Of a stretch of DNA of 64,000 nt, positions 17,866-27,340 are shown in pieces. The stretch spans positions 1 through 64,000 of the forward strand of contig AVDB01000002.1 in NCBI GenBank assembly GCA_000472185.1, given 5' to 3'. Each line of letters starts with the position of its first letter. Position 1 is the first letter of the stretch. The notes under the pieces were generated by a model. That model did no database searches. It saw only the letters and a program-made list of their open reading frames with translations, and was not told the DNA's origin. The DNA comes from Rhodobacteraceae bacterium HIMB11. GTDB taxonomy: Bacteria > Pseudomonadota > Alphaproteobacteria > Rhodobacterales > Rhodobacteraceae. A program made the translations under genes and the position numbers.

Positions 17866-18882
17866 ATGATCCATAAAAACTGGGCAGAATTGATTAAACC
17901 TGCACAACTTGACGTAAAGCCAGGCAATGACCCATTGCGCCAAGGCACAGTGGTTGCAGAACCGCTTGAGCGTGGTTTCGGCCTTACACTTGGAAACGCG
18001 CTACGCCGCGTATTGATGAGTAGCCTTCAGGGCGCGGCCATCACATCCGTGCAAATTGACAATGTTCTGCACGAGTTTTCATCAGTCGCAGGTGTTCGTG
18101 AAGACGTCACAGACATCGTATTGAACCTAAAAGGTGTTTCATTGCGCATGGAAGTGGAAGGCCCAAAGCGCCTTTCAATCAATGCAAAAGGCCCCGGTGT
18201 TGTCACTGCTGGTGATATCTCGGACAGCGCAGGCATTGAAATCTTGAACAAAGAACACGTGATCTGTCATCTAGACGATGGTGCAGATGTGTACATGGAA
18301 CTGACTGTGAACACTGGCAAAGGCTATGTTCCTGCTGACAAAAACAAACCAGAAGACGCGCCAATCGGTTTGATCCCAATCGACGCGATCTATTCACCTG
18401 TTAAGAAGGTCTCGTACGACGTTCAAAAAACACGTGAAGGTCAGGTTTTGGATTATGACAAACTGACGATGAAGGTCGAAACAGACGGGTCAATCACACC
18501 TGATGATGCGATCGCATTCGCGGCGCGCATTCTTCAGGATCAGTTGTCGATCTTTGTGAACTTTGACGAACCAGAATCTGCAAACCGTCAGGACGACGAT
18601 GATGGTCTTGAGTTCAACCCGCTGCTGCTGAAGAAAGTGGACGAGTTGGAATTGTCAGTGCGCTCTGCAAACTGCCTAAAGAACGACAACATCGTTTACA
18701 TCGGCGATTTGATCCAGAAAACAGAGGCCGAAATGCTTCGCACACCAAACTTTGGTCGCAAGTCATTGAACGAGATCAAAGAGGTGCTTTCTGGCATGGG
18801 GCTTCACCTTGGCATGGACGTCGAGGATTGGCCACCAGACAACATCGAAGATTTGGCGAAGAAGTTCGAAGACAACTTCTAA
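17866..18882 (+). CDS. rpoA: DNA-directed RNA polymerase alpha subunit
   Basis: Alpha subunit that nucleates RNA polymerase assembly and contacts UP elements and activators. The ATG at 17866, after GGAGGGACGT, gives 338 residues starting [12 protein letters not shown], the rhodobacterial form. A start 12 bases upstream is possible but unconserved. The N-terminal domain (to about 235) includes [17 protein letters not shown]. The C-terminal domain, after a linker, carries the DNA-binding [11 protein letters not shown] and [17 protein letters not shown] motifs. Confidence 0.99.
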   Translation: MIHKNWAELIKPAQLDVKPGNDPLRQGTVVAEPLERGFGLTLGNALRRVLMSSLQGAAITSVQIDNVLHEFSSVAGVREDVTDIVLNLKGVSLRMEVEGPKRLSINAKGPGVVTAGDISDSAGIEILNKEHVICHLDDGADVYMELTVNTGKGYVPADKNKPEDAPIGLIPIDAIYSPVKKVSYDVQKTREGQVLDYDKLTMKVETDGSITPDDAIAFAARILQDQLSIFVNFDEPESANRQDDDDGLEFNPLLLKKVDELELSVRSANCLKNDNIVYIGDLIQKTEAEMLRTPNFGRKSLNEIKEVLSGMGLHLGMDVEDWPPDNIEDLAKKFEDNF

Positions 18883-19014
18883 GCCCTGTGCGCCGCGGCA
18901 ACGCGGCGCGACCAATGCCCGAAAGGTCGGGGAAAACTGGGCATATGCCCCAAGGAGAGCGGCTGACACGCATCGACCGCCAGACAAAGTAAAAGAAAGT
19001 TAGGAGACTAAATT

Positions 19015-19434
19015 ATGCGTCACGCACGTGGTTACCGCCGCCTAAACCGTACACATGAACACCGCAAAGCATTGTGGGCGAACATGGCAGGCTCACTTAT
19101 CGAACACGAACAAATCAAAACAACTTTGCCAAAAGCGAAAGAGCTTCGCCCGATCGTTGAAAAACTGATCACATTGGGCAAGCGCGGCGACCTACACGCA
19201 CGCCGCCAAGCACGCGCACAGTTGAAAGAAGACCAGTACGTCACAAAACTATTTGATATTCTTGGCCCACGCTACGCGGAGCGTCAGGGTGGCTATATCC
19301 GCATCATGAAAGCGGGCTTCCGCTATGGTGACATGGCGCCAATGGCGATCATCGAATTCGTTGATCGTGACGTTGATGCAAAAGGTGCCGCAGACAAAGC
19401 ACGCGTTGCAGCAGAAGAAGCCGCAGACGAATAA
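19015..19434 (+). CDS. rplQ: 50S ribosomal protein L17
   Basis: bL17, a large-subunit protein near the tunnel exit. 139 residues, starting [20 protein letters not shown], with the conserved [19 protein letters not shown] helix and a short Ala/Glu-rich tail. An AGGAGA Shine-Dalgarno precedes it. It ends the alpha operon and is followed by a terminator. Confidence 0.99.
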   Translation: MRHARGYRRLNRTHEHRKALWANMAGSLIEHEQIKTTLPKAKELRPIVEKLITLGKRGDLHARRQARAQLKEDQYVTKLFDILGPRYAERQGGYIRIMKAGFRYGDMAPMAIIEFVDRDVDAKGAADKARVAAEEAADE

Positions 19435-19460
19435 GCGGATCTACGATCTAATCCACCAAG

Positions 19461-19485
19461 ACCCCGGCAAACTGTCGGGGTTTTG
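19461..19485 (+). terminator. Intrinsic terminator after rplQ
   Basis: CCCCG / CGGGG stem (extended by CA/TG inside the loop) followed by TTTTG. End of the ribosomal superoperon. Confidence 0.8.
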
Positions 19486-19546
19486 TCGTTTTTGGGCATG
19501 ATGTTCTGGCCGCTCTGTGCCGATAGTTTCACGGACGGAGAGCGAC

Positions 19547-20602
19547 ATGACGATATTAAATACGATACCCGAAAAATTTGACGGCCCCTCAGCATGGGTA
19601 GGTGCAGATTTACAAACGCGTCAAGGCGAATGGTTGTACACCCTTGGTGCCGACGACATTTCGGAAATTGAAGGTGCGGCACGGCATTATCTGTCCCTTG
19701 GGCGGGATGTGGGGGAAATCACGGCCCAAGATTTCCCATTGCCACAATTCTCCAATCACTTGCAAAACATGTCAGAAAAACTGCTGCGCGGCATCGGGGT
19801 TGAGGTTATCTGCGGACTACCCATCAAATCATACTCGCAAGAAATGGCAGCCGCCATTTTTTGCGGCATTGGTGCGCATCTGGGTCCCGCGCGATCCCAG
19901 AATGCGGCAGGACATATCCTTGGCCATGTGCGTGATATTGGTGCGGACCCGAATGATCCAAACGCCCGCATTTATCAAACCAGCGCACGGCAAAGTTTCC
20001 ATACAGACAGCGCAGATGTCGTCGCGTTGATGTGTTTGCAGGATGCGAAAGAGGGGGGCGACAGCCTTTTGGTCAGTGCCGAGACGATTTACAATGAAAT
20101 GCGTGCGACGCGGCCTGATCTATTGGCATTGTTGTTTGATCCGATTGCAACAGATCGCCGTGGCGAAGTGCCAGAGGGCATGGAACCCTACATGACCATT
20201 CCGCCCTTTAGCTGGCACGACGGGCGATTGACGGTGTTCTATCAACGCCAGTACATCGACAGTGCGCAACGCTTTCCTGATGCGATGCGGCTGACACCAG
20301 AACATGTCGAGGCGTTGGATTATTTTGATGAATTGGCAAATGATCCAGATTTACACATAAAAATGCGCCTGATCCCCGGGGATATGCAATTCGTTTACAA
20401 TCACGCACAATTGCATGATCGCACAGGATACATGGATTGGCCTGAACCCGAAAATCGCCGCCATTTGTTCCGTTTATGGCTGTCGATGGCGGGGGATCGT
20501 GAATTGCCCGAATGTTTCAAACAGCGTTATGGGTCGATTACCGTGGGCAATCGCGGTGGCATTATCACCTCGGCCACGCGTCTGCATGCGCCGCTTGATT
20601 GA
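19547..20602 (+). CDS. TauD/TfdA-family 2OG-Fe(II) dioxygenase
   Basis: A 351-residue cytosolic enzyme of the alpha-ketoglutarate-dependent taurine dioxygenase family. The iron-binding HTD (in SFHTDSADVVAL, about residue 155) and a distal His in AQLHDRTGY are present. RRHLFRLWLS provides the 2-oxoglutarate-binding Arg. The ATG at 19547, after GGAGAGC, starts MTILNTIPEKF; a start 30 bases upstream is possible. Substrate unknown. It is the second 2OG oxygenase beside the ribosomal genes, here just downstream of the rplQ terminator. Confidence 0.88.
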   Translation: MTILNTIPEKFDGPSAWVGADLQTRQGEWLYTLGADDISEIEGAARHYLSLGRDVGEITAQDFPLPQFSNHLQNMSEKLLRGIGVEVICGLPIKSYSQEMAAAIFCGIGAHLGPARSQNAAGHILGHVRDIGADPNDPNARIYQTSARQSFHTDSADVVALMCLQDAKEGGDSLLVSAETIYNEMRATRPDLLALLFDPIATDRRGEVPEGMEPYMTIPPFSWHDGRLTVFYQRQYIDSAQRFPDAMRLTPEHVEALDYFDELANDPDLHIKMRLIPGDMQFVYNHAQLHDRTGYMDWPEPENRRHLFRLWLSMAGDRELPECFKQRYGSITVGNRGGIITSATRLHAPLD

Positions 20603-20656
20603 TCCAATCTGATTTTCGCTATGTTCGGCCTGATGAAACTGGGTTAGGTTTGAGGG

Positions 20657-21973
20657 ATGAACGATTTGTTTGCCCCTAACGCAGCCGATACACCAAAGGG
20701 TCCCCAACCCTTGGCCGAACGCCTGCGCCCGCGTGCGATTGACCAAGTGATTGGTCAGGCGCAGATTTTGGCCGCGGATGCGCCCTTGGGGGCGATGCTT
20801 GGGAACAAACAGCTTAGCTCACTCATTTTTTGGGGACCACCCGGTGTTGGCAAAACGACATTGGCGCGCCTGCTTGCGGATCATACTGATCTGCACTTTG
20901 TCCAGATAAGTGCGATTTTTACGGGTGTTCCCGATTTGAAAAAGATGTTTGAGGCTGCGAAATTACGTCATGCGAACGGGCGGGGGACATTGCTGTTTGT
21001 TGATGAAATTCATCGTTTTAATAAGGCGCAGCAAGACGGATTTTTGCCCCATATGGAGGATGGCACGATCATCCTTGTCGGGGCGACCACGGAAAATCCA
21101 TCCTTTGAATTAAACGCAGCACTTTTATCACGGGCGCAGGTTTTGGTGTTGGAACGCCTTGGGTCCGAAGAATTGACTCAACTTTTGGAGCGTGCTGAGG
21201 GGGAATTGGGACTGACCCTGCCACTGGACGGGGCGGCGCGCGAAACCCTGGTCGCGATGGCGGATGGGGATGGTCGTGCCCTGATCAATCTGGTGGAACA
21301 GGTGCATTCTTGGCGCGTGGACGCAATGATCACCGATGCGGATTTGCGCAAACGCCTGACGCGTCGTGCCGCGAAATACGACAAAAGTGGGGATTCACAC
21401 TACAACCTAATCTCGGCGCTGCACAAATCCGTGCGCGGATCGGACCCCGATGCAGCGCTTTATTGGTTTGCGCGGATGTTAGAGGGGGGCGAAGATCCAC
21501 GATACCTGGCCCGCCGCATTTTACGCATGGCGGTTGAGGATATCGGTTTGGCCGACCCGCAGGCGCAGTCGATTTGTATTGGGGCCTGGGAAACCTATGA
21601 ACGTATTGGCAGCCCCGAGGGCGAATTGGCATTGTCACAGGCGGTCACCTATTTGGCACTGGCCCCGAAATCAAATGCGGGATACGCCGCATACAAGGCC
21701 GCACGTAATTTGGCGCGTTCTCATGGGTCCGAAATGCCACCCAAACATATCCTAAACGCCCCAACGCAGTTGATGGCGGATCAGGGGTATGGGGCCGATT
21801 ACGCCTATGATCACAATGCCGAAGATGGGTTTTCGGGGCAAAACTATTTCCCTGAAACGATGGATCGACCCAAGATTTATGATCCTGCCGAACGCGGATT
21901 TGAACGGGACTTGCGCAAACGCGTCGAATATTTTGAAAAACTGCGGGCCAAACGGAACGCAAGCGATACCTAG
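20657..21973 (+). CDS. rarA: Replication-associated recombination protein A (RarA/MgsA ATPase)
   Basis: An AAA+ ATPase related to clamp loaders, acting at stalled replication forks. 438 residues. A short N-terminal segment MNDLFAPN precedes ATPase motifs: Walker A GPPGVGKTT (about 60-68), Walker B LLFVDEIHRFN (about 113-123), sensor GATTENPSF and SRAQVL. The C-terminal tetramerisation region contains SALHKSVRGSDPDAALYWFARML. Length and motifs are typical. It is followed 44 bases later by crcB. Confidence 0.96.
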   Translation: MNDLFAPNAADTPKGPQPLAERLRPRAIDQVIGQAQILAADAPLGAMLGNKQLSSLIFWGPPGVGKTTLARLLADHTDLHFVQISAIFTGVPDLKKMFEAAKLRHANGRGTLLFVDEIHRFNKAQQDGFLPHMEDGTIILVGATTENPSFELNAALLSRAQVLVLERLGSEELTQLLERAEGELGLTLPLDGAARETLVAMADGDGRALINLVEQVHSWRVDAMITDADLRKRLTRRAAKYDKSGDSHYNLISALHKSVRGSDPDAALYWFARMLEGGEDPRYLARRILRMAVEDIGLADPQAQSICIGAWETYERIGSPEGELALSQAVTYLALAPKSNAGYAAYKAARNLARSHGSEMPPKHILNAPTQLMADQGYGADYAYDHNAEDGFSGQNYFPETMDRPKIYDPAERGFERDLRKRVEYFEKLRAKRNASDT

Positions 21974-22017
21974 GCGCGACGCTTGACAATTGGGGGCAAA
22001 GCGCACAAGGACGCGCC

Positions 22018-22371
22018 ATGATGTATCTAATGATTGCCCTTGGGGGTGCACTTGGCGCTTTGGTGCGTTTTCTTGTTTCGGGATGGTTTGTCTTTCCGAT
22101 TGGCACCTTGGCGGTCAATCTGGTGGGATCATTGTTGATGGGATTGGCGTTTGTGTTTCTAAGCAGCCGTGGATTGGACCGTGTTATGTTTTTTGCAATG
22201 ACGGGTTTCCTTGGCGCCTTCACAACTTTTTCGGCCTTTTCATTAGACGTCTTTAAATTGATCGAGGCAGAGCGCATGGCAGACGCCATAGGCTATGTTG
22301 CGGTCTCGGTGATTGGGGCAATTGTGGCACTCTTCATCGGCGTATTTTTAGCCAAAGGAGTTTTGTCATGA
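22018..22371 (+). CDS. crcB: Fluoride efflux channel CrcB/Fluc
   Basis: A small dual-topology membrane channel exporting fluoride. 117 residues with four hydrophobic segments. Signatures are GGALGALVRF (about residue 7), GTLAVNLVGSLLMG and TGFLGAFTTFSAF (about residues 61-73). Two adjacent ATG codons could serve as start. The stop overlaps the next gene by 4 bases. I see no fluoride-riboswitch-like sequence in the 44-base leader. Confidence 0.95.
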   Translation: MMYLMIALGGALGALVRFLVSGWFVFPIGTLAVNLVGSLLMGLAFVFLSSRGLDRVMFFAMTGFLGAFTTFSAFSLDVFKLIEAERMADAIGYVAVSVIGAIVALFIGVFLAKGVLS

Positions 22372-23411
22372 GCGGTGTTCAACGCATCACGATTTCTGCG
22401 GAGGACGCGGATCAACGTTTGGACCGTTGGCTCAAGCGGTTGTTTCCCCACCTCAGCCAAATTCGCATTGAAAAGATGTGTCGTAAAGGCGAACTGCGGA
22501 TTGATGGCGCACGCTGCAAACCTGCAACGCGGGTTGAGGAGGGGCAAGAGGTGCGCATTCCACCCATTCCTGCCCCCGAACATAGGGAAGAGCGGCCCAA
22601 GCAATCCCGCATTTCGGATCAAGATCGTCAGATGATCCAAGATGCGGTGATTTACATGGACGATCATTTGATCGTTTTGAATAAACCCGCGGGCCTTCCA
22701 TCCCAAGGGGGCAGCAAACAGGTGCGCCATGTTGATGGATTGGCCGAGGCCTTAAAATATGATCGCGATGAAAAACCGCGTTTAGTGCATCGCCTTGACA
22801 AGGACACGTCTGGTTTGTTGCTACTGGCGCGGTCCCGTTCGGTTGCAGCAATCCTAAGTGACGCACTACGCCACCGCGAAACACGCAAGATTTATTGGGC
22901 CGCTGTCGCAGGTGTACCAGTGCCCCAAATCGGAACTATTAAATACGGCTTGGTGAAAGCGCCGGGACATGGTCGTGGGGGCGAGGGTGAAAAAATGATC
23001 TGCATTCATCCGCGTGACGTTCAAAAAACCGATGGCGCAAAACGGGCGCAAAGCGATTATTTCATGTTGTCGCGCCTTGCGTCACGTGGGGCATGGGTTG
23101 CGTTGGTTCCCGTGACAGGGCGTACACATCAGTTGCGCGCGCATATGGCGGAAATTGGTCATCCAATCATCGGTGATGGGAAATATGGTGGGTCAGGTCA
23201 GGAAAATTTGGGCGATGGTTGGGGCGCGCAATTTGGTGGGGACATTAGCAAAAAATTGCATCTACATGCCCGCTATTTGCGATTTGAACATCCTGTGACG
23301 AAAAAGACATTCGAAATTACGGCAGACCTATCGCCCCACATGCAGCGCACATGGGAAACGTTTCAATGGGACGTGAATGATGTGCCCGATGATCCGTTTG
23401 AGGAGCTGTAA
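22368..23411 (+). CDS. RluA-family 23S rRNA pseudouridine synthase (RluC-like)
   Basis: Converts specific uridines of 23S rRNA to pseudouridine; RluC in E. coli acts on 955/2504/2580. 347 residues. An N-terminal S4 RNA-binding domain spans about 14-70 (DQRLDRWLKRLFP). The catalytic domain has HRLDKDTSGLLLLA with the catalytic Asp at about residue 144, and VTGRTHQLRAHMAEIGHPI near 245. It is coupled to crcB by ATGA overlap. Assignment to RluC rather than RluD rests on overall form only. Confidence 0.92.
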   Translation: MSGVQRITISAEDADQRLDRWLKRLFPHLSQIRIEKMCRKGELRIDGARCKPATRVEEGQEVRIPPIPAPEHREERPKQSRISDQDRQMIQDAVIYMDDHLIVLNKPAGLPSQGGSKQVRHVDGLAEALKYDRDEKPRLVHRLDKDTSGLLLLARSRSVAAILSDALRHRETRKIYWAAVAGVPVPQIGTIKYGLVKAPGHGRGGEGEKMICIHPRDVQKTDGAKRAQSDYFMLSRLASRGAWVALVPVTGRTHQLRAHMAEIGHPIIGDGKYGGSGQENLGDGWGAQFGGDISKKLHLHARYLRFEHPVTKKTFEITADLSPHMQRTWETFQWDVNDVPDDPFEEL

Positions 23412-23414
23412 CGC

Positions 23415-24089
23415 TTGGATGATCTGGTGCTGATCCTCTTTGATGTGGATGGAACTTTGGTGGATAGCCAGTCCGAAATTTTGGCGGCGATGCATGATGC
23501 CTTTGCGGCCATAGCACAGCCGATTCCAAATCGTGATGCAATCCTGTCCACAGTCGGTTTGTCGTTAGAACAAGCCATGATGCAACTGCTGCCCTCAGAG
23601 TGTGACGCCCACACCATTTCCGCAGCCGTCAGTGCATATAAACACAGTTATCGTAAATCCCGAGAGGCGGGGGCTATGTCCGTGCTTTATCCTGGCATTG
23701 GCGATCTATTGCGCAAATGCAGATCGCATGAAAACTGGTTGCTTGGGCTTGCCACAGGTAAATCGCGCCGTGGGGTGGATGCCTTGGTCGCGTATTATGC
23801 TTGGTGCGGGGTATTTCAAACCATACAGACCGCTGACACGCATCCGTCAAAACCCAACCCAGCGATGTTGCAGGCCGCATTTGCGGAAACGGGTGTTCCT
23901 GCACAGCGGTGTCTGTTCATTGGGGATACAACCCATGACATGCAGATGGCCGTGGCCGCAGGGGTTGGGTTTGTCGGGGTTTCGTGGGGGTATCATCCCG
24001 TTGATCAATTTGACGCGGCCTTCAGGGTGGCAGAGACACCGCAATCCGTATACCAGGCGATCACAGATTGGTTGGAGCGTGATAAATGA
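23415..24089 (+). CDS. HAD-superfamily hydrolase (phosphoglycolate-phosphatase-like)
   Basis: A 224-residue cytosolic phosphatase. Motif I is DVDGTLVDS with the nucleophile near residue 10, motif II region LGLATGKSRRGV, and motif IV FIGDTTHDMQMA near 173. The helical cap lies between. The start appears to be a TTG only 3 bases after the preceding stop, with GGAGCTG inside the upstream gene as Shine-Dalgarno. It overlaps the ATP12 gene by 4 bases. Substrate not predictable. Confidence 0.9.
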   Translation: MDDLVLILFDVDGTLVDSQSEILAAMHDAFAAIAQPIPNRDAILSTVGLSLEQAMMQLLPSECDAHTISAAVSAYKHSYRKSREAGAMSVLYPGIGDLLRKCRSHENWLLGLATGKSRRGVDALVAYYAWCGVFQTIQTADTHPSKPNPAMLQAAFAETGVPAQRCLFIGDTTHDMQMAVAAGVGFVGVSWGYHPVDQFDAAFRVAETPQSVYQAITDWLERDK

Positions 24090-24793
24090 CCGAATGGAAA
24101 CTAAAGCGATTTTGGACAGAGGCCTCTGTAAGTGAAACTGAGGGGGGGTACGCGGTTCTGTTGGATGGGCGCGGTGTGAAAACACCCGCAAAAACTAGCC
24201 TTGTGTTGCCAACCGTTGAATTGGCGCGCGCCATTGCAGAGGAATGGGATGCGCAAGAGGGCACAATTGATCCCACAACAATGCCATTTACACGCTCTGC
24301 CAATGCAGCAATCGACAAAGTGACCCATCAGTTTGATGAGGTTGTGAATTTGCTGGCGGAATATGGCGAAACCGATTTGCTATGCTATCGTGCCGATGCC
24401 CCCGTTGAATTGACCCAAAGACAAGCAGAGGCGTGGGACCCGCTACTGGGATGGGCCAAAGATACGTTTGGGGCGGATTTGTCCCCAGCCACGGGTGTGA
24501 TGTTCGCGGCACAACCTGCAAAATCGCTACATCACCTAAAAACGGCCCTTTTGGAGCAAAGCGCGTTTCAGCTGACCGCGACTTATGACCTGATCAGCAT
24601 TTCAGGATCACTGATTCTAGGACTTGCTGTGTGCAAGGGCAAGATTTCCGCACAAGAGGCGTGGGATTTGTCGCGAATTGATGAAATGTGGCAGATCGAA
24701 CAGTGGGGCGAAGATGAAGAAGCCACTGAAGTCGCAGAAATAAAGGCCAATTCTATGCGTCATGCAGGGCGATTTTTTGCAATGTCTGGTTGA
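24086..24793 (+). CDS. ATP12-family chaperone
   Basis: A 235-residue relative of mitochondrial ATP12, which assists F1-ATPase alpha-subunit assembly. In alphaproteobacteria the gene is widespread. Conserved stretches include MTEWKLKRFWTEASV at the start, VLLDGRGVKTPAKTSL, ARAIAEEWDAQEG and the C-terminal EAWDLSRIDEMWQIEQWGEDEEA. It is the last gene of a tightly packed run from crcB. The function in bacteria is inferred from the eukaryotic homologue. Confidence 0.93.
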   Translation: MTEWKLKRFWTEASVSETEGGYAVLLDGRGVKTPAKTSLVLPTVELARAIAEEWDAQEGTIDPTTMPFTRSANAAIDKVTHQFDEVVNLLAEYGETDLLCYRADAPVELTQRQAEAWDPLLGWAKDTFGADLSPATGVMFAAQPAKSLHHLKTALLEQSAFQLTATYDLISISGSLILGLAVCKGKISAQEAWDLSRIDEMWQIEQWGEDEEATEVAEIKANSMRHAGRFFAMSG

Positions 24794-24920
24794 AAAATCA
24801 AACGCTTACGGATGACTTTGGGTAAACTTGCCCCTTTCTGTTGAGGCAAGTGTAATGAAATTCTTGACGTTTCCCTCAGAATTTGAACAAATTGTTGCAC
24901 TAATCGGGGATGGCCTACCG

Positions 24921-24950
24921 AAGTCGTAAGCTTGGGGGGTGCCCTATAAT
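24921..24950 (+). promoter_or_regulatory. Candidate promoter for the amino-acid transporter operon
   Basis: A perfect TATAAT (24945-24950) lies 39 bases before the substrate-binding-protein ATG. No good -35 is seen at 16-18 bases upstream, which suggests activator dependence. An inverted repeat ACTTGCC / GGCAAGT (24826-24832, 24845-24851) lies further upstream; its role is unknown. Confidence 0.4.
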
Positions 24951-24989
24951 GACTTTGTTCGAATGGAACAAAACCAGGAAGAGGTAAAA

Positions 24990-26009
24990 ATGAAAAAATC
25001 CGTGATCCTAGGAGCATTGACTGTAGCTGGTCTTGCGGCATCTGCTGCAGTTGCTGGCACAATGGACGATGTAAAAGCACGTGGCAAATTGAACTGCGGC
25101 GTTACAACTGGCCTAGTTGGCTTTGCGGCACCTGACGCAAACGGCGAATGGCAAGGTTTTGACGTAGGCGTATGCCGCGCGGTTGCAGCGGCAGTTTTGG
25201 GTGACCCAAAAGCTGTTGAGTTTGTTCCAACAACAGGTAAAACACGCTTTACTGCGCTTGCATCAGGCGAAATCGACATGTTGGCACGTAATACAACATG
25301 GACATTCTCTCGTGATGTGGACCTAAAATTCGAATTCACTGGCATCAACTACTATGATGGTCAGGGCTTTATGGTTCCAAAAGATCTAGGTGTTGGTTCA
25401 GCAAAAGACCTAGACGGCGCAACAGTATGTATTCAAACTGGTACAACAACAGAGTTGAACTTGGCGGACTTCTTCCGTTCAAACAACATCTCTTACGAGC
25501 CAGTTCCAATCGAAACAAACGCAGAAGCTCAGCAGCAGTACCTAGCGGGTGCATGTGACGTTTACACAACTGACGCATCTGGTTTGGCGGCGACTCGTGC
25601 AACATTCGAAGATCCATCAGCACACGTTGTCCTACCTGAAATCGTATCAAAAGAACCTCTAGGCCCACTTGTACGTCACGGCGACAACGACTGGGGTGAT
25701 GTTGTACGTTGGTCTTTGAACGCGTTGATCGCGGCAGAAGAGCTTGGCGTGACATCTGCAAACATCGCAGAATTGTCAGCGGCACCAACAAACAACCCAG
25801 AAGTTAACCGTCTGTTGGGTACAGAAGGTAACTTGGGCGAAATGCTTGGCCTAGACGCAGAATGGGCAAAACGCGCGATTATGGCGGGTGGTAACTACGG
25901 CGAATTGTTCGAAAAGAACATCGGCGAAAACACACCAATCGGCCTAGCACGCGGTCTAAACGCTCAGTGGAAAAACGGTGGTTTGATCTACACACCTCCA
26001 TTCCGCTAA
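24990..26009 (+). CDS. aapJ: General L-amino-acid ABC transporter, periplasmic binding protein
   Basis: Periplasmic solute-binding protein of an AapJQMP/BztABCD-type importer for L-amino acids. The ATG at 24990, after GAGGTAAAA, gives 339 residues with a signal peptide (MKKSVILGALTVAGLAASAAVAG). The mature part shows RGKLNCGVTTGLVGFAAPD and the SBP_bac_3 domain. Codon choice (many CTA, ACA, CGT) resembles the ribosomal genes, suggesting very high expression. It is separated from the permease genes by a terminator, as expected when the binding protein is made in excess. Confidence 0.96.
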   Translation: MKKSVILGALTVAGLAASAAVAGTMDDVKARGKLNCGVTTGLVGFAAPDANGEWQGFDVGVCRAVAAAVLGDPKAVEFVPTTGKTRFTALASGEIDMLARNTTWTFSRDVDLKFEFTGINYYDGQGFMVPKDLGVGSAKDLDGATVCIQTGTTTELNLADFFRSNNISYEPVPIETNAEAQQQYLAGACDVYTTDASGLAATRATFEDPSAHVVLPEIVSKEPLGPLVRHGDNDWGDVVRWSLNALIAAEELGVTSANIAELSAAPTNNPEVNRLLGTEGNLGEMLGLDAEWAKRAIMAGGNYGELFEKNIGENTPIGLARGLNAQWKNGGLIYTPPFR

Positions 26010-26020
26010 GTTGATCTATG

Positions 26021-26050
26021 AAAGGGTGCAGGAAATCTGCACCCTTTTCT
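26021..26050 (+). terminator. Intercistronic terminator between aapJ and aapQ
   Basis: Stem AAAGGGTGCA / TGCACCCTTT with a 7-base loop and further T residues. It lies between two genes of one transporter, so it probably acts as a partial terminator lowering permease expression relative to the binding protein. Confidence 0.85.
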
Positions 26051-26115
26051 TATTCAAAAACGGTAGTCGGGCCGTTTTGATTTTGAATTTCTACACTACA
26101 TAGGGTTATCCCCAC

Positions 26116-27339
26116 ATGACATCCATCAACGACCCAAAACCAGAGTCGTTCCAGTTGTCACAGCTTATGAACGACACGCGATATCGGTCCTATACGTTCC
26201 AATTTATTGCATTGATCGTGCTGTTTTTCCTGGTCGGTTATCTGTATTTGAATTTGGTTGAGAACCTGCGCACAGCGGGTCTTGATATCTCTTACGAGTT
26301 TTTAGGTGAACCCGCTGGTTACGACATTAACCAAAGGCTGGTTGAATATAACAGCCAATCTTCGCATTGGCGTGCGTCTGTTGTTGGTGTTCTAAACACC
26401 TTATTGGTTGCCTTTGTGGGATGCATTTTGGCAACGATTTTTGGTGTGACGGCGGGTGTTCTTCGCCTGTCAAATAACTGGATCGTGGCCAAGTTGATGG
26501 CCGTTTACGTCGAAATTTTCCGCAACGTGCCAGTTCTGATTTGGATCCTGATCATCAACGCGATTTTCCTAATCGCTTTGCCCCAACCCAAGGCGTTTAA
26601 ATCGCGGGGCGGCAATCCACCAGAGGCGGAAATGCTTTGGGATTCTTTTGCATTCACAGGGCGCGGTATCTATGCACCAAAGCCTGTTTTTGAAACGGGG
26701 TCTTGGGTTGTTGTCGCGGTCTTCATCTTGTCGATCATTGGGGTATTTGCCTATCGGCGCTATGCCAAATTCGCGCTATATAACCATGGTCGCGATTTGC
26801 CACGTGGATGGCCATCGATTGCGATTTTGTTTGTCCCTGCCATTTTGGCTTATTTTGTTATGGGCAGTCCCATTGGACTAGAATACCCACAGCTTAAGGG
26901 TTTTAATTTCAAAGGTGGCATCTGGGCGCGTGGTTCATTTGTGGCGCTGACATTCGCGCTTGCGATTTATACAGGTGCCTTTATCGCGGAAAACGTGCGA
27001 GCAGGTATCCTTGCGATTTCTAAGGGGCAGACAGAGGCCGCCGCGGCATTGGGTATTCGCCCAGGCCGTATCATGAGCCTTGTAATCCTTCCGCAGGCTT
27101 TGCGCGTGATCATCCCGCCCATGATTTCCAACTTCTTAAACCTAACCAAAAACTCGTCATTGGCGATTGCGGTTGGCTACATGGATATCACAGGCACATT
27201 GGGTGGCATCACGTTGAACCAAACAGGACGCGCGATCGAAGCGATTCTGTTGTTGATGGCATTCTATCTAGCTATCAGTCTTGGCATCTCTGCGATCATG
27301 AACGTCTATAACAACTCAATCAAACTGAAGGAGCGCTAA
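26116..27339 (+). CDS. aapQ: General L-amino-acid ABC transporter, permease AapQ/BztB
   Basis: Inner-membrane permease of the importer. 407 residues with about eight hydrophobic segments. A His/Glu/Gln-type permease domain begins near the VGVLNTLLVAFVGC segment, with the EAA-loop AALGIRPGRIMSLVILPQALR near residue 320 that contacts the ATPase. The long insertion between membrane segments is normal for Aap-type permeases. Only one base separates it from aapM. Confidence 0.95.
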   Translation: MTSINDPKPESFQLSQLMNDTRYRSYTFQFIALIVLFFLVGYLYLNLVENLRTAGLDISYEFLGEPAGYDINQRLVEYNSQSSHWRASVVGVLNTLLVAFVGCILATIFGVTAGVLRLSNNWIVAKLMAVYVEIFRNVPVLIWILIINAIFLIALPQPKAFKSRGGNPPEAEMLWDSFAFTGRGIYAPKPVFETGSWVVVAVFILSIIGVFAYRRYAKFALYNHGRDLPRGWPSIAILFVPAILAYFVMGSPIGLEYPQLKGFNFKGGIWARGSFVALTFALAIYTGAFIAENVRAGILAISKGQTEAAAALGIRPGRIMSLVILPQALRVIIPPMISNFLNLTKNSSLAIAVGYMDITGTLGGITLNQTGRAIEAILLLMAFYLAISLGISAIMNVYNNSIKLKER

Positions 27340-27340
27340 G

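Noticed and set aside
21974-22017. Fluoride riboswitch before crcB
   Set aside because: The leader is only 44 bases and lacks the conserved crcB-motif segments.
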